NCBI GenBank assembly: GCA_001822815.1
Contig: MHSR01000001.1
Span: 1 to 47,325, forward strand
Origin: Candidatus Terrybacteria bacterium RIFCSPHIGHO2_01_FULL_43_35
GTDB lineage: Bacteria > Patescibacteriota > Minisyncoccia > Terrybacterales > GWB1-40-14
DNA length: 47,325 nucleotides
Direction: 5' to 3'
This document shows positions 41,784 through 47,325 of this stretch, one piece after another; position 1 is the first letter of the stretch; each line of letters opens with the position of its first letter. A program made the translations under genes and the position numbers. Below the pieces are notes generated by a model that worked only from the letters and a program-made list of their open reading frames with translations, was not told where the DNA came from and searched no databases.

Positions 41784-43281
41784 GGAGATATCAGACATGA
41801 CTATAAAGAAAACAAGAGAGCTTCTTGGCAAAAAAGAAGTTTCTGCTTCCGAGCTTGTGTCTTATTATATTGCTAATATCGAAAAAGAAAATAAAGACCT
41901 GAATGCTTATTTGTCGGTTTTTAATGACGATGCTTTAAAACAAGCCAAGAAAATCGATGAGCGTATTGAGCAGGGTGAAGAAATTGGTCTTCTCGGCGGT
42001 ATCCCAGTGGCTATAAAAGATAATATTTTGGTTGAAGGCAAGATAGCTACTGCCGGTTCAAAAATACTTGAAAATTATATTTCAGCTTATGATGCTACGG
42101 TGGTTAGTAGGCTTGAAGCAGCCGGAGCCATTATTCTTGGCAAAACAAATCTTGATGAATTTGCGATGGGTTCTTCTTGTGAGCAATCGGCTTTTGGCCC
42201 GACTAAAAATCCTCGTGATAGAACATACGTTCCTGGGGGATCTTCCGGCGGCTCGGCCTGTGCCGTAGCCGGAGATATGGCAATGGCCGCGTTGGGTTCG
42301 GACACGGGCGGTTCAATTCGCCAGCCCGCCTCCTTCTGCGGTATAGTCGGGTTAAAGCCAACTTATGGTCGCGTGTCGCGTTTCGGCTTGATGGCTATGG
42401 CCTCTTCGCTTGATCAGATAGGCCCTATGGCTAAAAATGTATATGATGCCGCTTTGATTTTTTCAGTTATTTCTGGACAAGATGAAAATGACGCGACTAC
42501 GCTTCCGGAAGGTTCTTTTGAAATGGACGATAAAATTTTCTCCGGAGATATAAATGGCCTGAAAATAGGTTTGCCCAAGGAGTATTTTATTGAAGGGCTT
42601 GATGATAATGTTCGCGGTATAATAGAAAAATCGGTTAAAGATTTGGAAGCACGGGGAGCAGTAATCAAGCCCGTAAGTCTGCCGCATGCGGCTAATGGCT
42701 TGGCTACTTATTATCTGATTATGCCAGCTGAAGTTTCAGCTAATTTGGCTCGCTATGACGGAATACGTTATGGTTATTCGGTCGCGAGAGAAAACTCTCC
42801 GTCGCAGAGCTCCTCAGGCCATTCGGCTCTGAGAGCTTCAGACTCGATGAGGCCTTCGGTGTGGGATATATTTGTTGAAAGTCGATCTCAGGGCTTTGGT
42901 GACGAGGTGCGCCGAAGAATAATTCTTGGCACATTTGCTCTCTCCAGCGGATATTACGATGCCTATTATCACAAGGCCCAGTTGGTACGAGCCTTGATCA
43001 GGCAAGATTTTGTAGATACCTTCAAGAACGTGGACGTACTGTTGACGCCCACTTCGCCAACCTTGCCTTTTAAATTAGGAGATCGTATGCAAGATCCTTT
43101 ATCTATGTATCTTGCGGATGTATACACGGTTTCTGCTAATTTAGCAGGTATACCTGGGATATCGGTTAATGCTGGAAATGTAAATGGTTTACCGGTGGGG
43201 TGCCAGTTTTTGGCTTCGTTTAGGCGCGAAGACTTACTTTTCCGTGTCGCTCATGTATATGAACAGATAGTTAATAATTAA
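41782..43281 (+). CDS. gatA: Glu/Asp-tRNA amidotransferase subunit GatA
   Basis: A 499-aa amidase-signature enzyme that releases ammonia from glutamine for GatCAB. The Ser-cisSer-Lys triad is in place at K79 (PVAIKDN), S154 (PGGSSGGSA) and S178 (DTGGSIRQP), the same numbers as in Staphylococcus GatA, which supports the start at 41782. An insertion rich in Ser (about residues 336-357, RENSPSQSSSGHSALRAS) lies before the FGDEVRRRI block and has no match in typical GatA. It is separated from gatC by element F. Confidence 0.96.
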   Translation: MEISDMTIKKTRELLGKKEVSASELVSYYIANIEKENKDLNAYLSVFNDDALKQAKKIDERIEQGEEIGLLGGIPVAIKDNILVEGKIATAGSKILENYISAYDATVVSRLEAAGAIILGKTNLDEFAMGSSCEQSAFGPTKNPRDRTYVPGGSSGGSACAVAGDMAMAALGSDTGGSIRQPASFCGIVGLKPTYGRVSRFGLMAMASSLDQIGPMAKNVYDAALIFSVISGQDENDATTLPEGSFEMDDKIFSGDINGLKIGLPKEYFIEGLDDNVRGIIEKSVKDLEARGAVIKPVSLPHAANGLATYYLIMPAEVSANLARYDGIRYGYSVARENSPSQSSSGHSALRASDSMRPSVWDIFVESRSQGFGDEVRRRIILGTFALSSGYYDAYYHKAQLVRALIRQDFVDTFKNVDVLLTPTSPTLPFKLGDRMQDPLSMYLADVYTVSANLAGIPGISVNAGNVNGLPVGCQFLASFRREDLLFRVAHVYEQIVNN

Positions 43282-43290
43282 CAATCGAAC

Positions 43291-43860
43291 ATGGATTACA
43301 TAATTTCTTTGATCTTCAATAATTATTCAACTTCCCAGCTGCTTTTTTCACAGATTTCATCTTTCTTTGAACTGCCCTCTTGGTTGGAGCAGATTCTGCC
43401 CGTAGTCAAGTTTTTGGCCGGTATATTTTCTATTTTATCCTTCGCCTTCATTGTTCTTATAATAATCAGGCTTAACCGTTTAATGTTTTCATCGATAGTT
43501 CAAAATGTGACTGCATCTATCCATGCAGAAAATCTTCCCGCCGACAAGCTCGCTAAACAATGGACAAAGATAAAGGGTAGGATAAGTCAAAATACTGAGG
43601 CCGAGTGGAAGCTTGCGGTTATTGAGGCGGATAAGTTAGTAGATGATATACTCAAGAAAATGGGCTATCCAGGCGAAGACATGGGCGATCGTTTAAAAAG
43701 CATTAAGCCCGAACAGCTTGCTTCCCTGAACATTCTTTGGGAAGCGCATAAGTTAAGGAATACCATCGTGCACGACACCGAATTTTATGCTTCTGAACTT
43801 GAGATAAAAAATGCCATAGATCATTACGAAACATTTTTGAAAGAGGTTGAGGTAATGTGA
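43291..43860 (+). CDS. Membrane protein with HEPN-like C-terminal domain
   Basis: A 189-aa protein. One strong membrane helix (about 36-60) is followed by a coiled linker and a helical C-terminal domain ending WEAHKLRNTIVHD...IDHYETFL. The R156-N-x3-H161 pattern matches the R-x4-6-H signature of HEPN nucleases or nucleotide-binding proteins. It lies 9 bases after gatA, so it is probably co-transcribed. Whether it is an active RNase is unknown; no paired nucleotidyltransferase (MNT) gene is adjacent. Confidence 0.7.
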   Translation: MDYIISLIFNNYSTSQLLFSQISSFFELPSWLEQILPVVKFLAGIFSILSFAFIVLIIIRLNRLMFSSIVQNVTASIHAENLPADKLAKQWTKIKGRISQNTEAEWKLAVIEADKLVDDILKKMGYPGEDMGDRLKSIKPEQLASLNILWEAHKLRNTIVHDTEFYASELEIKNAIDHYETFLKEVEVM

Positions 43861-43946
43861 TATTTCTTATATAATCCGGCCGCGCCTTTTACAAGTTGTT
43901 TAGTATTGGTTAGAGTATACAATACAGCCTGTCTCTAATGCGCCAT

Positions 43947-44013
43947 CGCGGGGTGGAGGACCGGTACCATCGTCCCGATCTCAGTAAGATCGGGAAGGAG
44001 CGGGTTCAATTCC
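43947..44013 (+). pseudogene. Partial, altered copy of tRNA-fMet
   Basis: It begins like the intact tRNA (CGCGGGGTGGAGGACCGGTA), but the D stem is broken (CCAT instead of CCTC). The anticodon arm is replaced by a perfect 9-bp hairpin, TCCCGATCT-CAGTA-AGATCGGGA. It ends in the T arm (CGGGTTCAATTCC), where the GIY-YIG ATG follows. The 3' acceptor strand is missing. AAGGAG in the variable region could serve as a Shine-Dalgarno site about 14 bases before the ATG. Confidence 0.75.
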
Positions 44014-44014
44014 T

Positions 44015-44284
44015 ATGTTTACGGTCTATATTTTATATAGTTTTTCTAAGGACAAATATTATATAGGACAAACCAACAACTTAATTCATAGAATAGAGCG
44101 TCATAATGAAAATAGGGTTCGCGCCACTAAATTTCGTGGCCCTTGGCAATTGTTGTATAGTGAAGAATATGCTACGCGTGGCGAGGCATTGAAGCGCGAG
44201 CGATTTTTGAAAAGCAGAAAAGACAGAAAGTTTATTGAACAAATCATCGCGGGGTGGAGGACCGGTACCTCGGCGGTCTCATAA
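44015..44284 (+). CDS. GIY-YIG endonuclease ending inside tRNA-fMet
   Basis: An 89-aa single-domain nuclease: VYILYS...KYYIGQTNNL (GIY-YIG core), RIERHN with the catalytic Arg, and E in EATRGEALKRER. It belongs to the small UPF0213/URI-type group. Its last 14 residues (IAGWRTGTSAVS) are encoded by the 5' part of tRNA-fMet, and the TAA stop begins with the last base of the anticodon. Thus the gene and the tRNA overlap by 37 bases. The substrate is unknown; the location suggests that the tRNA gene is its insertion site. Confidence 0.88.
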   Translation: MFTVYILYSFSKDKYYIGQTNNLIHRIERHNENRVRATKFRGPWQLLYSEEYATRGEALKRERFLKSRKDRKFIEQIIAGWRTGTSAVS

Positions 44285-44318
44285 GCCGCAGGAGCGGGTT
44301 CAATTCCCGCCCCCGCAA
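44248..44318 (+). tRNA. tRNA-fMet(CAT), initiator
   Basis: A 71-nt cloverleaf: acceptor CGCGGGG/CCCCGCA with the C1-A72 mismatch typical for initiators, D stem GAGG/CCTC with A11-U24, anticodon stem GCGGT/GCCGC, loop CTCATAA (anticodon CAT), T arm GCGGG-TTCAATT-CCCGC, discriminator A. The third G-C pair of the usual GGG/CCC anticodon stem is U-G here. CCA is not encoded. Confidence 0.92.
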
Positions 44319-44352
44319 CACCAATAATTGATAAATCATTAATAATATTTTT

Positions 44353-44742
44353 ATGAACAAAAAAATGATCATTATATCTTCCGTAATCCTGGCGGTATTA
44401 ATAATAGCGTTAGGTGTTTGGTATTTTAGAGCCGGTACTTCCACAAATAATATTACATCTGACAACGATACCAGCGCAGTTAAAACTCCCACATTTGAAG
44501 AACAAAAAACAGAACAATTAGAGTTTGCTCAGCGTGTTTATAGTCAGTACAAAACTGCGGGTGGTAATATGTCTAGCGGTCCGTGTTTAAGCAACGGCAC
44601 TGAATGGGTCGTGGATGTTGTCCATAATCCGCGACAAGCTGTAGATGATTTGCCGGCAAATCAATGTCCGTCTTACCTATCCGGTCTTTCAAAACATTTT
44701 ATCGAATTGGATCTTAGCGGTAATCTTGTTAGAGCCCAGTAG
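44353..44742 (+). CDS. Unidentified membrane-anchored protein, 129 aa
   Basis: An N-terminal membrane anchor (MNKKMIIISSVILAVLIIALGVWYF) is followed by a Ser/Thr/Asn-rich linker and a small extracytoplasmic domain with two cysteines (GPCLSNG, NQCPSYL) that may form a disulfide. No lipobox is seen. I do not recognise the family. It lies between tRNA-fMet and tRNA-Met with its own A/T-rich upstream region. Confidence 0.7.
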   Translation: MNKKMIIISSVILAVLIIALGVWYFRAGTSTNNITSDNDTSAVKTPTFEEQKTEQLEFAQRVYSQYKTAGGNMSSGPCLSNGTEWVVDVVHNPRQAVDDLPANQCPSYLSGLSKHFIELDLSGNLVRAQ

Positions 44743-44804
44743 TTGTTTTTTCTAGCTCGTATATTTTGGGGGCTTGCCTTTTGTGGCGCTGATTTTAGTT
44801 TTAT

Positions 44805-44877
44805 GCCTGGGTAGCTCAGCGGTAGAGCAATGCTCTCATAAGGCAGAGGTTCGTGGGTTCGAATCCCACCCCAGGCA
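44805..44877 (+). tRNA. tRNA-Met(CAT), elongator (or Ile2)
   Basis: A 73-nt cloverleaf: acceptor GCCTGGG/CCCAGGC, D arm GCTC-AGCGGTA-GAGC, anticodon loop CTCATAA (CAT), T arm CGTGG/CCCAC region, discriminator A. The closed first pair (G1-C72) excludes initiator. A lysidine-modified tRNA-Ile2 also has CAT and cannot be excluded by eye. Confidence 0.9.
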
Positions 44878-44910
44878 CAATTTTTGACGTTGACTTTTTA
44901 ATTTTTTAAT

Positions 44911-44938
44911 GGACCGTTGGTGTAGCCTGGTTAACACT
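44911..44938 (+). pseudogene. tRNA-like 5' fragment before the LAGLIDADG gene
   Basis: GGACCGT-TG followed by a perfect D arm, GTGT-AGCCTGGTTA-ACAC, with the usual U8 and G18-G19. After that the sequence enters the LAGLIDADG reading frame (TTG start at 44941). No matching 3' part (an ACGGTCC strand or second T arm) is present downstream. Confidence 0.65.
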
Positions 44939-44940
44939 AT

Positions 44941-45627
44941 TTGTACGTGCCTATCTTTAAAAATAAAAACGAAAATTTCTTTAAAAAGTGGACTCCAGAA
45001 ATGGCTTATGTCTTGGGTTATTTTTGTGCAGACGGCAGTATGTTCGTTAACCCTCGCGGTGGGCATTTCACCGCTTTTTATTCAAACGATAGGCAATTAC
45101 TTGAATTTGTGCGAACCGTTCTTGCGGCTGAGCATAAAATCAGCAAGAAGAAGAAAAACGACAGGAGAAAACACACAAGCTATTTTCTCCAATTTGGTAG
45201 TAAGAAGATGTATTATGATTTAATCCGACTGGGTTTAGTTCCTCGTAAGAGTCAACGATTAATTTTACCGCCGGTACCTTCTGTTTATTTTGCGGCATTC
45301 GTTCGGGGTTATTTTGATGGCGATGGAAATATTGTTTACGGTTTTTATCGGCGATCCAATCGTGCAAAGCCAGCTCGTATACTTGCCGTTCGTTTTACAT
45401 GCGGTAGCAAATATTTTCTTGAGGCCTTTGCCAAGCGCATCCACAAAGAAATAGGCATTTCGGGAAGTTTTTTCTTTCAGTCAAGAGCTTGGCGTCTTGG
45501 ATATAGTAATCGACCAGCGTATAAACTTTTGAATTATATGTATGGAGACCATAGGGATAATTTTCCGATACTTCCACGAAAATATAATAAGTTTCTAGAA
45601 GCCAAAAAAGTTTTGGTTAATTTATAA
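44941..45627 (+). CDS. LAGLIDADG homing endonuclease
   Basis: A 228-aa protein with two LAGLIDADG motifs, MAYVLGYFCADGS (about residues 21-33) and FVRGYFDGDGN (about 120-130), the monomeric two-motif type that cuts long asymmetric sites. The conserved segment FFKKWTPEMAYVLG begins before the first ATG, so translation probably starts at TTG 44941 or GTG 44947, 2-8 bases past the tRNA-like fragment. It ends five bases before tRNA-Asp. I see no group I intron core around it, so it looks free-standing. Confidence 0.9.
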   Translation: MYVPIFKNKNENFFKKWTPEMAYVLGYFCADGSMFVNPRGGHFTAFYSNDRQLLEFVRTVLAAEHKISKKKKNDRRKHTSYFLQFGSKKMYYDLIRLGLVPRKSQRLILPPVPSVYFAAFVRGYFDGDGNIVYGFYRRSNRAKPARILAVRFTCGSKYFLEAFAKRIHKEIGISGSFFFQSRAWRLGYSNRPAYKLLNYMYGDHRDNFPILPRKYNKFLEAKKVLVNL

Positions 45628-45632
45628 AATAT

Positions 45633-45707
45633 GGGCCCGTGGACCAGCCTGGAGTGGTCGGCTCCCTGTCACGGAGCAGATCGAGGGTTCAAATCCCTCC
45701 GGGCCCG
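45633..45707 (+). tRNA. tRNA-Asp(GTC)
   Basis: A 75-nt cloverleaf: acceptor GGGCCCG/CGGGCCC, D stem GACC/GGTC, anticodon stem GCTCC/GGAGC, loop CTGTCAC (anticodon GTC), T arm GAGGG-TTCAAAT-CCCTC, discriminator G. It starts five bases after the LAGLIDADG stop. CCA is not encoded. Confidence 0.94.
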
Positions 45708-45716
45708 CATTAAAGA

Positions 45717-45752
45717 AATTTAAATCCAGCCTTGTGCTGGATTAAATTTTTT
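45717..45752 (+). terminator. Terminator after tRNA-Asp
   Basis: AATCCAGC-CTTGT-GCTGGATT with A/T-rich flanks and TTTTTTG, ten bases after the tRNA. Confidence 0.8.
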
Positions 45753-45794
45753 GTTGTGACCGCAACGACCCTATAACTGCTACGGGGAAAATGA

Positions 45795-45800
45795 TATAAT
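45795..45800 (+). promoter_or_regulatory. -10 box of the LamG-pilin gene
   Basis: TATAAT lies 17 bases before ATG 45818; the 5' leader would be about 11 bases. Confidence 0.55.
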
Positions 45801-45817
45801 TTTTATGTGATCCAAAT

Positions 45818-47122
45818 ATGATCTTCAGTAACGCCAAAGTGAACGGTTTTACGTTGCTTGAATTATTGATAGTCGTGTCAATACTGACCATTTTGGCCGT
45901 GATTGTGGTTGTAGTCATCAATCCCTCGCAGATACTGGCAGAGTCCAGAGACGCTCAACGCATTTCAGACAGCGCTGCGATCAAGACGGCGGTGCCAACA
46001 TACCTGCTGGCCAACAGTACTACCGCTGATCTGGATGGTCCTAACCACACTACGTCTTGTTCCGGAGAAGCAACGCAAAAAGTTTTCGTATCCGTGCCTT
46101 CAGACAACGGCGAGACAGCGCCAAATGATCTGCCAGTTGGATGGTCATACAGTCAGGTCACCTCGGCAAATTTAGGTAAGGTTGACGGAGCCGGGTGGCT
46201 GCCCATCAATTTCAATTCAGGACAAGCATCGCCATTGAGTAATCTTCCCATAGATCCCACCAATACTTTTGCCACAGGTCAATATTATATGTATACATGT
46301 TCGCGCGGCGCCGGTACGTATGAGCTTGATATCAAAATGAGTTCTGCCAAATATGGCCAGAACGGTTCTTTAGATAAAATGACGAATGACGGAGGAGATA
46401 ATGTCGGCAGATATGAAACTGGAACTAGTTTGACGATCGGTCCTCCCGATTATTCGCATGCAGTGTTAAACACTTCAGGACTGGTATCATATTGGCGGTT
46501 GGGAGAGGCGTCTGGCGTCAACGCCGCTGACGCGCTGGGGCTGAACAATGGTACCTACGTCAGTTCGCCCACGCTCGGAGAGGCGGGGCTGCTCGTGGAT
46601 GATGAGAATACCGCCGCCACGTTCAACGGCAGTTCGCAGTATGTCCTGGTTGCGTCGGCCAAAATCATCGGCGGGCTGTCGTCGTGGTCGATCGTCGCGT
46701 GGGTCAGTAACGCCAGCATTACGCTCCGGCGGCCCATATACGCTGAGCGGCCGTCGTCCGGGAACGACCTGCTGAAGATGGAACTAAACAGTGGTACCGG
46801 CAATATCGCGTTGACGTATCGGGACGACGTGGGCACTCTTAATCAGCCTATCGGCACGGCCTCGCTCGCTGGTGGGCCGCACCTCGCGGCAATCACCAAA
46901 TCCGGCACAGCGAGCGCCTTCTATGTCGACGGTGCGGCGGCTGGCACAGCGACTTTGACAGCGACCGACACATGGACGAACGCCGGGATCGAGAGCCGTA
47001 TCAGCGCGGATACGTCGGGACAGTACCTCAACGCGACCATAGACGAGGTCGCCCTTTACAACGTCGTCTTGACGCCATCGCAAATTACTTATCTCTACAA
47101 TCTCGGAATTTCAAACCAATAA
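45818..47122 (+). CDS. Pilin fused to a LamG-like (concanavalin A-fold) domain
   Basis: A 434-aa prepilin: leader to G10, then FTLLELLIVVSILTILAVIVVVV with Glu5, then a pilin-type domain to about residue 205. The C-terminal half (about 215-430) is a LamG/Laminin_G_3 domain: GLVSYWRLGEASG, ATFNGSSQYV, WSIVAWV, TIDEVALYNVVLTPSQITYLYN. Such domains bind glycans or proteins. The DNA changes sharply near 46500 to high GC with C/G-ending codons, unlike the pilin half, which suggests that the adhesive domain was acquired separately. Confidence 0.88.
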   Translation: MIFSNAKVNGFTLLELLIVVSILTILAVIVVVVINPSQILAESRDAQRISDSAAIKTAVPTYLLANSTTADLDGPNHTTSCSGEATQKVFVSVPSDNGETAPNDLPVGWSYSQVTSANLGKVDGAGWLPINFNSGQASPLSNLPIDPTNTFATGQYYMYTCSRGAGTYELDIKMSSAKYGQNGSLDKMTNDGGDNVGRYETGTSLTIGPPDYSHAVLNTSGLVSYWRLGEASGVNAADALGLNNGTYVSSPTLGEAGLLVDDENTAATFNGSSQYVLVASAKIIGGLSSWSIVAWVSNASITLRRPIYAERPSSGNDLLKMELNSGTGNIALTYRDDVGTLNQPIGTASLAGGPHLAAITKSGTASAFYVDGAAAGTATLTATDTWTNAGIESRISADTSGQYLNATIDEVALYNVVLTPSQITYLYNLGISNQ

Positions 47123-47144
47123 GCGATAGGTTCGTAGTGTGAAA

Positions 47145-47306
47145 ATGTATGATTTATACGAACACCCGGTTCATATACGCAATATTAGAAATGAATTTAA
47201 CAAGAAGTCCAAACAAATAAAGTTAAGAACATTCAAGCTCTTCATCATAAAAAATCTTCATTGGCTTCAAAAAAGTTTTCCAATTAGGGCGATGCCGCCC
47301 GTATAG
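47145..47306 (+). CDS. Possible 53-aa protein
   Basis: An open frame, MYDLYEHPVHIRNIRNEF..., basic and soluble, ending in PPV before TAG. No Shine-Dalgarno or clear promoter is seen, and I do not recognise it. It could be a small gene, a remnant, or chance. Confidence 0.3.
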   Translation: MYDLYEHPVHIRNIRNEFNKKSKQIKLRTFKLFIIKNLHWLQKSFPIRAMPPV

Positions 47307-47325
47307 GCGAGCCTCGCCTCGCAAT

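Larger units (their letters stand above)
43945..44307 (+). mobile_element. GIY-YIG cassette in the initiator tRNA gene
   Basis: Two direct repeats bound the GIY-YIG gene: the 24-base segment beginning ATCGCGGGGTGG at 43945 and 44246 (identical), and AGGAGCGGGTTCAATTCC at 43996 and 44290 (identical). The left copy is a damaged tRNA 5' part and the right copy belongs to an intact tRNA-fMet. The unit repeats with a period of about 300 bases. This fits an insertion of a nuclease gene with duplicated tRNA sequence. Mobility is inferred. Confidence 0.6.

Noticed and set aside
43861-43945. A tyrosine-integrase island at the tRNA-fMet locus
   Set aside because: No integrase gene is in the area, and the duplicated part is the 5' three-quarters of the tRNA rather than the usual 3' end.
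44911-45707. A group I intron in a tRNA gene carrying the LAGLIDADG ORF
   Set aside because: No 3' exon complementary to the 5' fragment is found, and tRNA-Asp is complete by itself. No intron core (P7-type) was recognised by eye.
44901-45720. An intein, because of the LAGLIDADG motifs
   Set aside because: The ORF is not inside a host protein and lacks splicing blocks A and G.

Overview
The window reads as a chromosome segment of a Candidate Phyla Radiation (Patescibacteria, Parcubacteria-like) bacterium. This is inferred from gene content and gene style, not from a marker-gene search. The evidence is a compact genome of moderate GC with short spacers, few Shine-Dalgarno sites, and TATAAT boxes 5-12 bases before start codons. 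Single-copy housekeeping genes are mixed with a full type IV pilus locus that has no secretin gene. ValS is short (749 aa), and several small membrane proteins have no recognised function.

Layout. 1-4.4 kb: a minus-strand run tsaD - valS - prsW - partial gene. 4.5-5.8 kb: tRNA-Glu, a 76-aa orphan and a DEDDh exonuclease. 5.9-10.7 kb: a PrkA kinase / YeaH vWA / SpoVR trio. 10.8-14.5 kb: a membrane glycosyltransferase converging on recG. 14.7-16.4 kb: tRNA-Arg and two tRNA-Ser with two small proteins. 16.5-18.1 kb: a 282-aa orphan and comF. 18.1-28 kb: pilM-N-O, a 118-aa protein, pilB, pilT, pilC, two pilins and pilD. 27.9-28.2 kb: a long GC-rich foldable region that may be an RNA. 28.3-39.2 kb: small membrane proteins, a 1364-aa pilin-like adhesin, a 'GIGTTSP'-repeat surface protein, a coiled-coil protein, an O-antigen-ligase/TPR protein and three minor pilins. 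39.2-43.9 kb: ligA, gatC, gatA and a membrane HEPN-like protein. 43.9-45.7 kb: a tRNA cluster (initiator Met, Met, Asp) carrying two unrelated homing-type endonuclease genes. 45.8-47.3 kb: a pilin fused to a LamG-like domain, then a possible small ORF.

Two patterns stand out. (1) Dispersed inverted-repeat elements have arms CCCGTTAGA... / ...TCTAACGGG. Three copies of about 140 bp share an internal hairpin, and four unrelated or nested variants have the same terminal core. In three cases (76-aa gene, pilT, gatA) the right arm ends exactly on the start codon (GG[G/A]ATG), and in the pilT case a TATAAA box lies seven bases before the left arm, so the element looks like the entire 5' UTR. The stem arms differ between copies yet stay complementary, and several elements can form alternative pairings. 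This is a good candidate for an undescribed cis-regulatory RNA or hairpin-element family. (2) In 1.8 kb, a GIY-YIG gene and a LAGLIDADG gene each sit between a tRNA-like 5' fragment and an intact tRNA (fMet and Asp). The GIY-YIG reading frame ends inside the tRNA anticodon. This suggests small nuclease cassettes that target tRNA genes and restore the tRNA on insertion.

The pilus genes form an assembly machine: platform PilM/N/O/C, motors PilB/PilT, peptidase PilD, and major, minor and giant adhesive pilins. The glycosyltransferase and O-antigen-ligase/TPR proteins could decorate the surface, and ComF hints at DNA uptake. tsaD, valS, gatA, gatC, ligA, recG and the tRNAs are core information-processing genes.
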